Counted from the first letter of the stretch, positions 42,619-51,854 are shown. The stretch: 64,000 nt of DNA from Aldehydirespirator sp965219165 (GCA_965219165.1 CBDCMW010000002.1:3596001-3660000), one strand, 5' to 3'. Numbers and translations: made by a program. The notes: generated by a model not told the origin, from the sequence alone.

Positions 42619-43482
42619 CTAGGACGGGGCGAGTTCGTGGGCCCGGGCCGCCACGCGCTCGGCACCCAGCTCGGCGCAGCGCTCGTCGAAGCCCGGCACC
42701 GGCCCCCGCCACTCCATCTCGTCGACAGTCGCCGACACCGGGGCGCCGAGCTCTACGGTGGCGATCCGGCGAAAAAGCAGGGCGTCCTCGAAGCCGTCGC
42801 GCAGCGCGGCCGCGAGCCTGGCCGCGCTCCGCACCTCGACATCCCACTGGGCGGCATCGAAGGGGATGGCGCTGATGTGGCCGTACCGGGCCAGCAGCGC
42901 GGCCGCCGACTTCGCCCCCCAGCCGGGCAGGCCCGGGAACCCGTCGGCGGAATCGCCCACCAGGCCCAGGTAGTCGGGAATCGACGCCGGAGGCACGCCG
43001 AACTTGTCCATCACCCCGGCGTGGTCGTACAGCACCCCTCGGCTACGGTCGTATTGCACCACGCGACCGTCGATGGTCACACACTGGGCCAGGTCCTTGT
43101 CAGGCGTGCAGATGACGACCTGCTCCACCCGCGGGTCACCGGCCGCGACTGCCGCGGCCGACGCCAGTGCGTCGTCGGCCTCGTGCACTACCTGCGGCCA
43201 CACCGCGAAGCCGGCCAGTTCCAGCAGTTCCTCGACCTCGGGGAACTGGGCCTTCAGGTCGGGTTCCACACCGCTGCCGTCCTTGTAGCCGGCCAGCATG
43301 TCGTTGCGGAACGACTCGATCACATGGTCGGTGGCGATGCCGATGTGGGTGGCGCCCTCAGCGACGAGGTCCAGCAGGGTGTTGAGCACTCCCCGTTGCG
43401 CGCCGCGGCGCGGGTCGCGGTTCGACTTGGCGTAGTGGAAGCGGAAGAGCTCGTACGTGCCGTCAACGAGGTGCACTCGCAC
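42619..43482 (-). CDS. 5'-3' exonuclease (FEN/PolA-type domain)
   Basis: 287 residues. It resembles the 5' nuclease domain of DNA polymerase I as a stand-alone protein. Acidic metal ligands occur in HLVDGTYELFR, EADDALAS and VICTPDKDLAQCV. The helix-hairpin-helix region GLVGDSADGFPGLPGWGAKSAAALL follows. It removes 5' flaps or primers. It lies near the ligase gene, but on the opposite strand. Confidence 0.9.
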   Translation of the reverse strand: MRVHLVDGTYELFRFHYAKSNRDPRRGAQRGVLNTLLDLVAEGATHIGIATDHVIESFRNDMLAGYKDGSGVEPDLKAQFPEVEELLELAGFAVWPQVVHEADDALASAAAVAAGDPRVEQVVICTPDKDLAQCVTIDGRVVQYDRSRGVLYDHAGVMDKFGVPPASIPDYLGLVGDSADGFPGLPGWGAKSAAALLARYGHISAIPFDAAQWDVEVRSAARLAAALRDGFEDALLFRRIATVELGAPVSATVDEMEWRGPVPGFDERCAELGAERVAARAHELAPS

Positions 43483-43495
43483 CGCTCCGGCCCCG

Positions 43496-43894
43496 CTACT
43501 CCTCGACCAGCTCGATCAGGGTGCCGAACGACCCCTTGGGGTGGATGAACGCGATGGTGGTGTTGCGGCTGCCCGGTCTCGGCGCCTTGTCAATGGGCGT
43601 AGCCCCAGCCTCAACCATCGTTGCCAATGCGCGGGCGCAGTCGTCCACCCGGTAGCCCACGTGGTGCAGGCCTTCGCCTCGCTTGTCCAGGAACTTGGCC
43701 ACAGGCGAGTCGTCCCCGGTGGCCGATATGAGCTGCACATAGCTCTCGGCCACCGCGAGCAGGGCTTCCTCAACTCCGTCGTGCTCCACCACCTCGCGGT
43801 GTTCGACCTCCGCGCCCAGAGCCTCCCGGTACCAGTCGATGGCGGCATCCAGGTCTCGGACGGCAATGGCCACATGATCAATCTCGGTGAGCAT
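43496..43894 (-). CDS. mce: Methylmalonyl-CoA epimerase
   Basis: 132 residues, glyoxalase fold. IDHVAIAVRDLD gives the first His ligand, GLHHVGYRVDD the second and LIELVE the final Glu. It interconverts (R)- and (S)-methylmalonyl-CoA in propionate breakdown. The start is ATG 43894; GTG 43900 is two codons upstream. It is 13 bp ahead of the exonuclease gene on the same strand. Confidence 0.9.
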   Translation of the reverse strand: MLTEIDHVAIAVRDLDAAIDWYREALGAEVEHREVVEHDGVEEALLAVAESYVQLISATGDDSPVAKFLDKRGEGLHHVGYRVDDCARALATMVEAGATPIDKAPRPGSRNTTIAFIHPKGSFGTLIELVEE

Positions 43895-43926
43895 GACCAC
43901 AATCTACCTAGCGGCGCAGACTGCTT

Positions 43927-43994
43927 CACGATGGCCGAGGCGTCAGGCTCCGGCTGCATCCACGATGGCCGAGGCGTCAGGCTCCGGCTGCAAC
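43927..43994 (-). repeat. Two tandem 34-bp repeats between recR and the epimerase gene
   Basis: Copies at 43927-43960 and 43961-43994 differ only at the last positions. They fill most of the short gap between the recR stop (44011) and the epimerase start. Confidence 0.93.
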
Positions 43995-44010
43995 CACGGC
44001 CACTGGGCCG

Positions 44011-44619
44011 TCAGGCGCCGTCGAGTGACCGGCGGCCCTCGAAGGCCCGCCCCAGGGTGAGCTCGTCGGCGTACTCGAGGTCGCCTCCCACCGGCAGCCC
44101 GCTGGCAATGCGGGTCACCCGCACCCCAGCGGGCTTGAGGTACTTGTGGACCAGCATCGCGGTCGCCTCCCCCTCCAAGTTGGGATTGGTGGCCACGATC
44201 ACCTCCTCGATGTCGTCGTCGGCCACCCGGGCCAGCAACTCCTTGATGCGAAGCTGGTCGACGCCGACGCCGTCGATCGGACTGAATGCGCCCTGCAGCA
44301 CGTGGTAGCGACCGTGGAACTCGCCGGTGCGCTCGACCGCCACCACGTCCTGGGCGTCCTCCACGACACAGACGAGTCTCCGGTCACGCTTGGGATCGCG
44401 ACAGACCGCGCACTCGTCACCCCGCTCAGCCAAGTTGAAACAGCGAGGGCAGTACGACACTGTCTCCTTGGCGTCGGAGATGGCCCGGGCCAGTCGATTG
44501 GCATCCTCGGCAGGCGACTTCAACAGGTGGAACGCCACGCGCTGGGCCGACTTGGGCCCGATGCCGGGCAGCCGTCCGAGCTGGTCGATCAGCTCCTGAA
44601 CCGCGCTGGAGTAACTCAC
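44011..44619 (-). CDS. recR: Recombination mediator protein RecR
   Basis: 202 residues. Helix-hairpin-helix LPGIGPKSAQRVAFHLL, zinc finger CPRCFNLAERGDECAVC and the Toprim domain (VVEDAQDVVAVE, VATNPNLEGEATAML) are all in order. It works with RecO/RecF to load RecA at gaps. The start is GTG 44619, 13 bp after dnaX. The YbaB gene that often lies between dnaX and recR is absent. Confidence 0.95.
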   Translation of the reverse strand: MSYSSAVQELIDQLGRLPGIGPKSAQRVAFHLLKSPAEDANRLARAISDAKETVSYCPRCFNLAERGDECAVCRDPKRDRRLVCVVEDAQDVVAVERTGEFHGRYHVLQGAFSPIDGVGVDQLRIKELLARVADDDIEEVIVATNPNLEGEATAMLVHKYLKPAGVRVTRIASGLPVGGDLEYADELTLGRAFEGRRSLDGA

Positions 44620-44632
44620 TGCGGTACTCGCA

Positions 44633-46714
44633 CTATGCCTCGCCGCCGTCTCCGTCGCCCTCGGGGTCGGGCAGGAGCGTGAGTTCCGCACCGGGGAACG
44701 TGGCCTTGATCTTCTGTTCGATGTCGTGTGCGTGGCTGGGCGCCTCGGCCAGCTCGTGCAGGTCGGAGAGGTCGAAGCCGTCGACGATCTCCTGTTCCTC
44801 CGGCGGCGTGTGGAGCTCTTCTGCGTCCGCTGGCTGCGGAGGCCCGGACGGGCTGGACGCGACCGTCACCGACGCAGCCGGACTCGTCTCAGTTGCACCC
44901 CCCGAAGCCACCGACGCCGAAGGCGTGGGCCCAGTCGCGTCCGCCTCGGGCCCAGTCGCGTCCGTCTCGGGCCCAGTGGGGTCCGCCTCGGGCCCAGTCG
45001 CGTCCGCCTCGGGCCCAGTCGCGTCCGCCCCAGGCCCAGTCGGGTCCGCCTCGGGCCTCGCCTCGGACGCATGGGCCACGAGGTCCTTCCAGAGCGCCTG
45101 GAGCTGGTCGGGGTCGCGCCGGCGCTCCTTGTCAGGCTGAAGATCCACCGCCCTGGCCACGACGAAGTCCCGGTCCAGGCCCAGGTGCCGGCGGGCCCAC
45201 TCCACCACCTCGGTGGGGGTCTTGGGGTGCATCGCGGCCGGATCGGGCATGGGCACGGGCGGAGGCGGGACAGCACGGTCAGACGCGGACGGCGACGGCG
45301 CGGCCGCAGTGGCCGCGTCCCTTCTCGCCGCGGCCGCGGATCGATGCTGTGTCAGAGCCCGCCGGGCGGCCTCGGCGGGGCGGCCGGTGGACACCGGCGC
45401 AGGGGGCGGCGCCGGCTCGGCCGCCATCGCAGGCTCCGGTGCCGGATGCGCAGATGCCGGATGCGCAGGTGCCGGATGCGCAGATGCCGTCGCAGGCTCC
45501 GGTGCCGGATGCGCAGATGCCGGATGCGCAGGTGCCGGATGCGCAGGTGGATGCGCCGGCGCTGGTGCTACCGGTGGCGGCATCGACGCCACGACCGGGG
45601 CGACCGGGGAGCCGTCGAGGCGGGCCTCTAGCTGTCGCAGTCGCTGGGCCAGTGCTTCGAGGGACCGGTCCTCGTCCGGATGGCACAGCCGCATCAGCGC
45701 CACCTCGATGTCGACCCTCGGGTCCGGCGCTTGACGCATGTCGATCAGGGCGCGGCCCAGTGTCTCCAGCGCCCGCGTGATGGCGGCCGGGGCCATACGG
45801 CCGGCCAGATCGGCGGCCCTGGTCCGCTCGTGCTCGGACATGCGGGTCGGAGCATCGCCCATCGCGGTGAGGAAGGCGTCGCGCAGTCCGGCCAGCGCCA
45901 TCTCCCCGATCGTGCGGGGATCTCGACCCCTGCCCACGGCGTCGCCCACCGCTGACAGCGCGGCGGCCCGGTCATGGTCGGCCAGAGCGCTGAGGATGGC
46001 GTCGGTCGAGGAGTCGAGCTGAGCCGTCCCACCTGCGGTCACGATCTGTTCGAGCGCGGTCAGCGTGTCGCGCACCGATCCGCCCCCTGCGGCCACCGCA
46101 TGGTCGATGGCCTCGTCATCCAGGTCCAGCTCGGCGTCGGCGACGACGTAGCGGACGTGGTGCGTCATGATGTCGGCGCCGATCAGGCCCAGCTCGAACA
46201 CCTGGCAGCGGCTGCGAATGGTCTGCACCACCTTGTGGGGCTCGGTCGTGGCCAGCACCCACGTCACATGGGCGGGAGGCTCTTCCAAGGTCTTGAGCAG
46301 CGCGTTCTCGGCGCCCGCGGTGAGCATGTGGACCTCGTCGAGCAGGTACACCTTGGCCCGGCCCGGCGAGGTCAGATTGACCCGTTCGAGGAGGCCCCGC
46401 ATGTCGTCGACCTTGTTGTTGGAGGCGGCATCGAGCTCCTGGAGGTCGAACGAGCGGCCGTGCTGGATCGACTCGCAGGACTCGCAGACACCGCAGGGCT
46501 CGCCGTCGTCGCCGAGGTCGGTGCAGTTCAGCGCCTTGGCCAGGACCCGGGCCGTGGAGGTCTTGCCGCTGCCCCGAGGGCCGTGCAGCAGGTAGGCGTG
46601 GCCGACCTTGTCCTCGCGCACGGCTGTCTGCAGGGCCCGAACGACGTGGTCCTGGCCCTTGATCTCGGAGAACTTCTGCGGCCGGTAGCGCCGGTAGAGA
46701 GACTGGTAGGCCAC
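44633..46714 (-). CDS. dnaX: DNA polymerase III subunit gamma/tau
   Basis: 693 residues. Clamp-loader ATPase with YRRYRPQKF at the N-terminus, Walker A GPRGSGKTS, zinc knuckle CGVCESCESI, Walker B LLDEVHML and sensor ATTEPHK. The conserved part ends near residue 360. The remainder is low-complexity: PAHPA/PASAHPAPEP repeats (about 385-440) and DATGPEA 7-residue repeats (about 555-600), then an acidic tail. No slippery sequence for a programmed frameshift was seen. GTG 46714 starts it; the open frame runs on to 47062 through the SRP RNA gene and was cut back. Confidence 0.95.
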   Translation of the reverse strand: MAYQSLYRRYRPQKFSEIKGQDHVVRALQTAVREDKVGHAYLLHGPRGSGKTSTARVLAKALNCTDLGDDGEPCGVCESCESIQHGRSFDLQELDAASNNKVDDMRGLLERVNLTSPGRAKVYLLDEVHMLTAGAENALLKTLEEPPAHVTWVLATTEPHKVVQTIRSRCQVFELGLIGADIMTHHVRYVVADAELDLDDEAIDHAVAAGGGSVRDTLTALEQIVTAGGTAQLDSSTDAILSALADHDRAAALSAVGDAVGRGRDPRTIGEMALAGLRDAFLTAMGDAPTRMSEHERTRAADLAGRMAPAAITRALETLGRALIDMRQAPDPRVDIEVALMRLCHPDEDRSLEALAQRLRQLEARLDGSPVAPVVASMPPPVAPAPAHPPAHPAPAHPASAHPAPEPATASAHPAPAHPASAHPAPEPAMAAEPAPPPAPVSTGRPAEAARRALTQHRSAAAARRDAATAAAPSPSASDRAVPPPPVPMPDPAAMHPKTPTEVVEWARRHLGLDRDFVVARAVDLQPDKERRRDPDQLQALWKDLVAHASEARPEADPTGPGADATGPEADATGPEADPTGPETDATGPEADATGPTPSASVASGGATETSPAASVTVASSPSGPPQPADAEELHTPPEEQEIVDGFDLSDLHELAEAPSHAHDIEQKIKATFPGAELTLLPDPEGDGDGGEA
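44932..45057 (-). repeat. Six or so 21-bp repeats in dnaX
   Basis: Imperfect tandem 21-bp units encoding DATGPEA or DPTGPET variants in the tau-specific region. Boundaries are approximate. A second block of nested repeats at about 45424-45560 encodes PAHPA/PASAHPAPEP. Confidence 0.85.
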
Positions 46715-46757
46715 CGAGAAAGACTCTAGACGTGGACTCTGACACCCCGCCGGTTCA

Positions 46758-46840
46758 CGGTCGTGCCGCGGCCGCACTCTTGCCGACCCGGCACGGTCGT
46801 GCCGCGGCCGCACTCTTGCCGACCCGGCACGGTCGTGCGC
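46758..46840 (-). repeat. 2.3 tandem 36-bp repeats between the SRP RNA and dnaX
   Basis: Units at 46758-46793 and 46794-46829 are identical and a third begins at 46830. They occupy the dnaX leader, 44 bp upstream of its start codon and about 20 bp from the 3' end of the SRP RNA. Confidence 0.93.
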
Positions 46841-46860
46841 GTCAGCGCCCATTCCCGGGA

Positions 46861-46966
46861 GTGACGGCCAGGCTGTCTGCGGCACCCGGGAGGATCTGCT
46901 GAGAGCTGCTGCCTTCCGGCCCTGACCCGGTTCGCAGGCGCCCGTTGCACAGGACCCGGCCGTCAC
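46861..46966 (-). ncRNA. ffs: Signal recognition particle RNA (4.5S-like)
   Basis: The minus strand has the conserved apical domain GGGTCAGGGCCGGAAGGCAG with its GGAA tetraloop and the matching CAGCAGCTCTCAGCAGA side. The ends pair as GTGACGGCC with GGCCGTCAC. About 106 bases, so it is the small bacterial form without the Alu domain. It lies upstream of dnaX, a common arrangement. End points are estimated from the closing stem. Confidence 0.88.
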
Positions 46967-47032
46967 ACCCCGAAACGGGCGCTGAAGCGCACACGATACC
47001 CTCGCGGGGCCGGACCCGCGGCTCGGGACCGG

Positions 47033-47117
47033 GGAGGGTTGCCAGAGCGGCCGAATGGGCACGCTTGGAAAGCGTGTGAGGCGAGAGCCTCCGTGGGTTC
47101 AAATCCCACACCCTCCG
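47033..47117 (+). tRNA. tRNA-Ser (GGA anticodon)
   Basis: 85 bases with the long variable arm of type II tRNAs. The acceptor stem GGAGGGT pairs with ACCCTCC (47110-47116). The anticodon loop TTGGAAA holds GGA. The T arm is GTGGGTTCAAATCCCAC. CCA is not encoded. The DNA changes character (AT-rich, no conserved genes) right after its 3' end. Confidence 0.95.
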
Positions 47118-47830
47118 CGCTGTGAATGGCAAAATATAGGCTTTGACCAGGTCTTTTAATTTAGACTGACTGAGACGTTATTATTTTTGCTATCGCTCCT
47201 GATATGGGGAAGCGAAACGGCCTTGGTGGTCCGCCTGCGGCTCTTCGAGGTCGAACGGCATCAGCCTGTGGGCTGGCGTCGGCTAGGCCAGTATTCGCCC
47301 AACACCTGCCCAGAGTTCTCTCGGAACGTGTACCAGTCGCGCCGCGCAGGATGACGTAGCCGGTGATAACACCGTGGACCGCGAATGGTCACACTGGCGG
47401 GCCGCAGTAGTCAAACTGGAATGCTCCGCGTGGTCCTACAACATCTACGACGAGGACTTCGAGAGCGACAACCTGTACGGGGGAGAGGGCGATCTGAGGC
47501 CGTGGCAAGGTTGCCCGAACTACAACGCTGGCGACTACACCGAGGAAGAACTCGAGCAACTGAGCTAGTCGACGACCGAGGATTCGGCCGGGCTCTCTCC
47601 CGGATGCGCCGGTGACTGGCGGGTGCTGAAAGAGGCTGCTGCGCCGGATGTTCCCCGCCCGTCTAGCGGAGCACCACCGCCATTGCCCTCATGCGTCGCA
47701 TGCGGTCATCGCGGCCCGCGATCCAAGAGGAATTGTGTGCTTCCCAAGGGACACTTCGGCCAGCACCGCTACTCGCTGTCGGACCACCAAGGCGCCTTGA
47801 TGGTCCTCGACATCAGCGGTTGGTGTTCTG
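47118..47830. other. Accessory stretch after tRNA-Ser, no firm genes
   Basis: About 700 bases with an AT-rich start (47125-47200). Three short plus-strand frames are present: about 47203-47352 (basic), 47374-47568 (acidic) and one from 47623. The last includes a CVACGHRG...C...H.GQH pattern that could be a broken zinc-binding protein. None is recognisable. No copy of the tRNA 3' end was found nearby, so an integration site cannot be shown. Confidence 0.4.
47374..47568 (+). CDS. Hypothetical small acidic protein
   Basis: 64 residues from GTG 47374, rich in Asp, Glu, Tyr and Trp (YNIYDEDFESDNLYGGEGD). No family was recognised. The reading frame ends in EELEQLS. It may be a remnant. Confidence 0.3.
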   Translation: MDREWSHWRAAVVKLECSAWSYNIYDEDFESDNLYGGEGDLRPWQGCPNYNAGDYTEEELEQLS

Positions 47831-49623
47831 TTATGGGGCGGTGGGGGTGTAGGCGCGCGCCCAGTTGGAGATGTTGCTGGTGCCGTGGGTGTTGGTGGCT
47901 TTGATGCCGTACACGTATTTGCGGCTGGGCGCGGCGGTGTCGTCGGTGTAGGTGGTGTCCGCCGAGCCGGTGTCGGCTTGGATGATGTCGAAGGTTCCTT
48001 GGGGGTGGATGGCTTTGTCGCGGCGCAGGATCATGTAGCCGGTGATGGTGTCGTCTTTGGGGTTGTCCCAGGTGAGGGCGACGGTGTTGTGGGAGACGGT
48101 GTCGGCGGTGAGGCCTGTGGGCTTGGCCGGCGGCTCGGGGGCCGCCGCCGCGCCGCGGGTTGCGGGGCACGGCTCGGGTTCGTCGCCTGGCCGCACCGCG
48201 GGCACGGGCACGTCCTGCCAGTGAGACGCCCCGGTCCCGAACAGCTCCTCGATCTGGGACCACTCCGACGACCCGGCACAGCTCGCGGCGCGAACCCGGA
48301 ACCACGAGAGCCTCCCGTCCATGTTGCTCACCACCGCGCCCGAACCCCCGAACGCGACGTCGACTTCGACGGCGGGCAGGTCAACCCAGGCCCCGTCGCC
48401 CCGGTTGCTGTGGTAGTACTGCACCACATACCACCCGGCGCCCTCCACGTCGTCCCAGTCCAGCTGCACCATGCCGTGATGCAGCCATTCCGGCCTCGAC
48501 AGCACCGGCGTGCCCAAATCCACCGCCGAGCCCGACGTGGGAGTGCCGCCCACTTCCTCAGAGCGCGGCCCGCGGCCGTTGCCGTTGTGAGCCGTCACCC
48601 AGAACGTGTAGCCGATCGGACAGATACAACGGGTCCAGGGGCTCGTCGCGACGGCCGATGGTTTGCAGGGTCACGGAGGCCTCGAGGTATCGTGGCCCTT
48701 CGATCGCGGTGCCGAGCGCGCGGGCGGAACTGACGCGGACGGGAACGTCGTTGTTGTCTTGCAGGATCCTCGTCGCGGCATCGGGGCGGCCGACGAGATA
48801 GTCGGCGCTCTCGGCGACGATCATGGTGAGCGAGCCGTCCGCCGTATCGATCTCAGCGTCGTTGTTCAGCGGGATCTCGAGTCGCACGCTGTCCTGGCCC
48901 GGCTGGAACGTCACCGTGCGGGGGATCCTGAAGGAGAACACGTACGGCTGCTCGCCGCTGAACGTCTCGGGGGTCGGGGTCGTCCCGGTTGTCGTCGATC
49001 GAGAGGTCGAGGTCCACGGTCAGCGCCCGGGACAGGCTCCCCTCGCGCCGCACGATGTACGTTGCGCTCCGGTCCTCGGTCACGGGCTCGGTGCCGGCGG
49101 CGACGATCGTCACCACGCTCATGTTGACGCGGTGCGCGGCGTCGGCGGGCTGCGAGGCGTGGGCGAGGACCGCGCCCCGCCCCTGCGAGTCGGTGATGGC
49201 ATCGCCGCTGTCCAGGGTCAGCGCGCTCGCGCCGACGCTGACGCCGTCGGGATCGACGTCGCCGCCGGTCACCGAGTAGGCGAACAGCGCCTCGCTGCCC
49301 CGCACCGACTCGAACAGGGCGCTCCGCTTCTTGTCACCCACATCGACGGTCAGCACGGGCGAACCCTCCACCCGCACGGTCGCGGTGAACTGCACGGAGA
49401 ACTCGATGGTCTCGCCGGCCTGGTAGGAGGACGAGTCCTCGGGCGACGACACGATGGTGATCGACGAGACCGCAGGGGCCGGCGTCTGCGCGCCGATGAG
49501 CTGCGGGGGCGCCAGCAGGGCCGCGGCAGCTGCCGCGGCCACGACGATCCGAAGCGGCCGGCCACGCAGCAGCCTCCTCAGCACCCGCCGATCACCGGCG
49601 CGTCCAGGAGAGAGCTCGGCCAT
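47831..49623 (-). pseudogene. Secreted fibronectin type III protein broken by frameshifts
   Basis: Read on the minus strand from ATG 49623. A signal peptide with an Ala-rich core (ending QLIGAQT) leads to a beta-sandwich region in frame 1, up to SIDDNRDD near 48975. The sense then continues in a second frame (TPETFSGEQPYVFSF onward to about 48625) and a third (GYTFWVTAHNGNGRG to the stop at 47831). The last part has FN3-like segments (YVVQYYHSN, RVRAASCAGSSEW, YVYGIKATNTHG). The first shift falls in a C-rich run (GACCCCGACCCCC). Either a real pseudogene or sequencing errors. Confidence 0.7.
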
Positions 49624-50120
49624 GCCCGTGGTCACCGTGCGCAGCGCCCGCGCCTATGGGCCGACGCGGCCCGCGGTGAACCCGATGGAGATGCTGTGGG
49701 ACTCGAGGGGTCGCATCTCAGCGACTGGGCGCGTGCTGTCCCATCGAACGATTCCGCGCAAGCCGACCTCCAGACTCGCGTTGCGATGACTCTCGCATTC
49801 CACTTGAGGACTCCTGGCTCAGCGACCGATAATCGTCACTGGAACCACCGCGGTTAAGATGTCTCCTGTCGTATACGGATAGATAATTCTAGTTGTATGG
49901 AGTGCGCTCCATTCATTGCTTCAGAAGCCCACGATCTTGCCGAAATGCTTGCCGAATACAGGCAATATGAACTAATCAGATTATGGAATACACATAATGT
50001 ATGTATTGCTAAATGGAGGACTGTCCCCGTAAGGGAGCACGGCATTCTCCTGCAAGACACTGTGGGGTCTATGTTGTTCCACCAAACATGGCTGAATTGT
50101 AATCCTGGAGGGAGAGATTC
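49624..50120. promoter_or_regulatory. Divergent intergenic region upstream of the binding lipoprotein
   Basis: About 500 bases without a credible gene. From 49850 on it is AT-rich, unlike the flanking DNA. AATACA (49987-49992) and TGTATT (50002-50007) form a 6-bp inverted repeat with a nine-base centre, a possible operator. GGAGGGAGAG at 50107-50116 is the ribosome binding site for the next gene. Confidence 0.4.
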
Positions 50121-51854
50121 GTGACGAGATCACGGCAGCGTCGGGGGCTGATGCTGTTCGTAGCCGGCGTGTTGCTGGCCGGCGCATGCGGCGGCGAGGT
50201 GACGGACTCCGACGCCGGAGGCCCCACCGAGCCCGCCGACTCCGGCCAAGAGCCCGAGCCCGAGACGACACAACCGGGGCCCGAGGCGACAGAACCCGAC
50301 GGGTCCGCCCAGGCGCCGGAGCCAGAGCCCGAGACGACAGAACCGGGGCCCGACACAGATCCCGAGACAGCAGAACCGGGACCCGACACAGATCCCGACA
50401 CAGCAGGACCGGGACCCGGGCCCGAGCCCGAGGCTGCGACGCCGAACATCTTCGACGATCCCCGCGACGGCATCTTCGACGAGTTCCAGGCCACGATGGA
50501 CCGGGGGGAGCATCCGTTCATGCAGCTCGACGCGTTCTGTCACGCCCATGACCCCGCCACCGACCGGGTCGCCACCGACGCGGGCATCGGGGCCGACTCC
50601 ATCTCGCTGGTGCATCTGCGCTCGCGCATCGAGGACTTCGTCGCCTTCGGTTTCGGCACCGCGGTGGGCGATGTGACTGAGATGTTCGACACGTTCACGG
50701 CCGTGGTCAACGAGCAGTGCGGCGGCGTGCGGGGCCGCATGATCGACATGCACACCATCGAGGTTGCCGTGGTGGGCGATACGGTGGACCACGAGGCCAA
50801 CGCGGCCTGCATAGAGGCCGTCGAGGACCTCGACGGGGTGATCCTGGTGAACTCCAGCGGCTTCCCGGGGTCGGCCTCGCTGTGCATCGTGGAGGATCAC
50901 GAGACGGCCTTGGTGTCGGTGCAGACCCAGCCCGGGGAGTTCATGCGGCGCGGCGGGGACAGGCTGATCTCGCTGGGGCCCACCGCCGAGGAACAGCTGA
51001 GCTGGCTCGCGCTGGACCTGATCCGGCGAGGCGAGCTCGACGGCAAGACCGTCGGCGTCGCCGCGCCCGACACACCGGGCCAGTACGAGGCGGTCGAGGC
51101 CGGGCTGGTGGATGTCCTCGAAGCCAACGGCGTCGAGGTCGCGGTGTTCGATCAGATCAGCTGCCAGGGCGGCAACTTCTGCACCGTCGGCGTGCGGGAG
51201 GCCGCGCAGAAGATGCGGGCCAGCGGCGTCGACGTGGTCTTCAACGTGCTCAACGCCGTCTCCGCGCCGGGGTTGATCACCGAGATGGGCGAACAGGGGT
51301 ACGAGCCCGGCGACGTCCAGTTCTACGCCTCGGAGTTCAACGCCCAGGCCGTGGAGATCGTGGCCTCCAAGATCGTGGCCTTCGGCGGCGAGACCGCCGG
51401 GAGGCTCTATGACGGCGCCGTCATCCAGAGCGTCCTGGACACGGGCTCGTACCGGCTCGAGGGCTACGAGCCGCGGGCGTTCAACGAGATGTGCAACGAC
51501 ACCTACGGCGCTAGCAGCGCATCGGGCGCCAACCACGAGTCCGAGGACCGCGCCACGGGCACGTCGACCTACGGCATGACCGTCACCGTGTGCGAGATCA
51601 TGCGCATCGCACTGCGGGCCATCTACGACGCGGGCGACAACCCCACCCGGGCCGACATCTACGCGGCGCTGGCCTCGCTCGGGCCGGTGGACTCCAACGA
51701 GATGATCCCCGCCTCGCTGCGGCCGGGCAAGACCAACACGCCCGACGTGATCCACAGCCTGGTGTTCGAGTACCCGTGCGCGCAGCGGGCTCCCTTCGGC
51801 GCTGAGAACATCTGCCTGTACCCGATCAACGAGTACCGGCCCGCCCCGAGCTAG
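50121..51854 (+). CDS. Periplasmic ligand-binding lipoprotein (branched-chain amino acid receptor fold)
   Basis: 577 residues. Lipobox LLAGAC near residue 23, then a linker of Glu/Pro/Thr/Asp repeats (EPGPDTDPET and similar, about 40-105), then a two-lobed receptor domain. Landmarks are FGTAVGDVTEMFDTFTAVVNEQ split over two elements, GKTVGVAAPDTPGQYEAVEAGL and DVVFNVLNAVSAPGLITEM. There is no permease or ATPase beside it, so it may sense rather than transport, or serve a distant transporter. Ten or so cysteines in the mature part are unusual. The start is GTG 50121. Confidence 0.8.
   Translation: MTRSRQRRGLMLFVAGVLLAGACGGEVTDSDAGGPTEPADSGQEPEPETTQPGPEATEPDGSAQAPEPEPETTEPGPDTDPETAEPGPDTDPDTAGPGPGPEPEAATPNIFDDPRDGIFDEFQATMDRGEHPFMQLDAFCHAHDPATDRVATDAGIGADSISLVHLRSRIEDFVAFGFGTAVGDVTEMFDTFTAVVNEQCGGVRGRMIDMHTIEVAVVGDTVDHEANAACIEAVEDLDGVILVNSSGFPGSASLCIVEDHETALVSVQTQPGEFMRRGGDRLISLGPTAEEQLSWLALDLIRRGELDGKTVGVAAPDTPGQYEAVEAGLVDVLEANGVEVAVFDQISCQGGNFCTVGVREAAQKMRASGVDVVFNVLNAVSAPGLITEMGEQGYEPGDVQFYASEFNAQAVEIVASKIVAFGGETAGRLYDGAVIQSVLDTGSYRLEGYEPRAFNEMCNDTYGASSASGANHESEDRATGTSTYGMTVTVCEIMRIALRAIYDAGDNPTRADIYAALASLGPVDSNEMIPASLRPGKTNTPDVIHSLVFEYPCAQRAPFGAENICLYPINEYRPAPS

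Noticed and set aside
44633..46714. Programmed frameshift in dnaX
   Set aside because: No A-rich slippery heptamer or following hairpin was seen in the coding frame.
44633..47062. Longer DnaX starting at 47062
   Set aside because: The extension would run through the SRP RNA gene and the 36-bp repeats; YRRYRP near GTG 46714 is the family N-terminus.
47033..47830. Attachment site repeat of tRNA-Ser
   Set aside because: No second copy of the tRNA 3' end was found by eye in the window.
49897..50124. 75-codon plus-strand frame before the binding lipoprotein
   Set aside because: It lies in AT-rich intergenic DNA, has no recognisable sequence and overlaps the ribosome binding site and start of the next gene.
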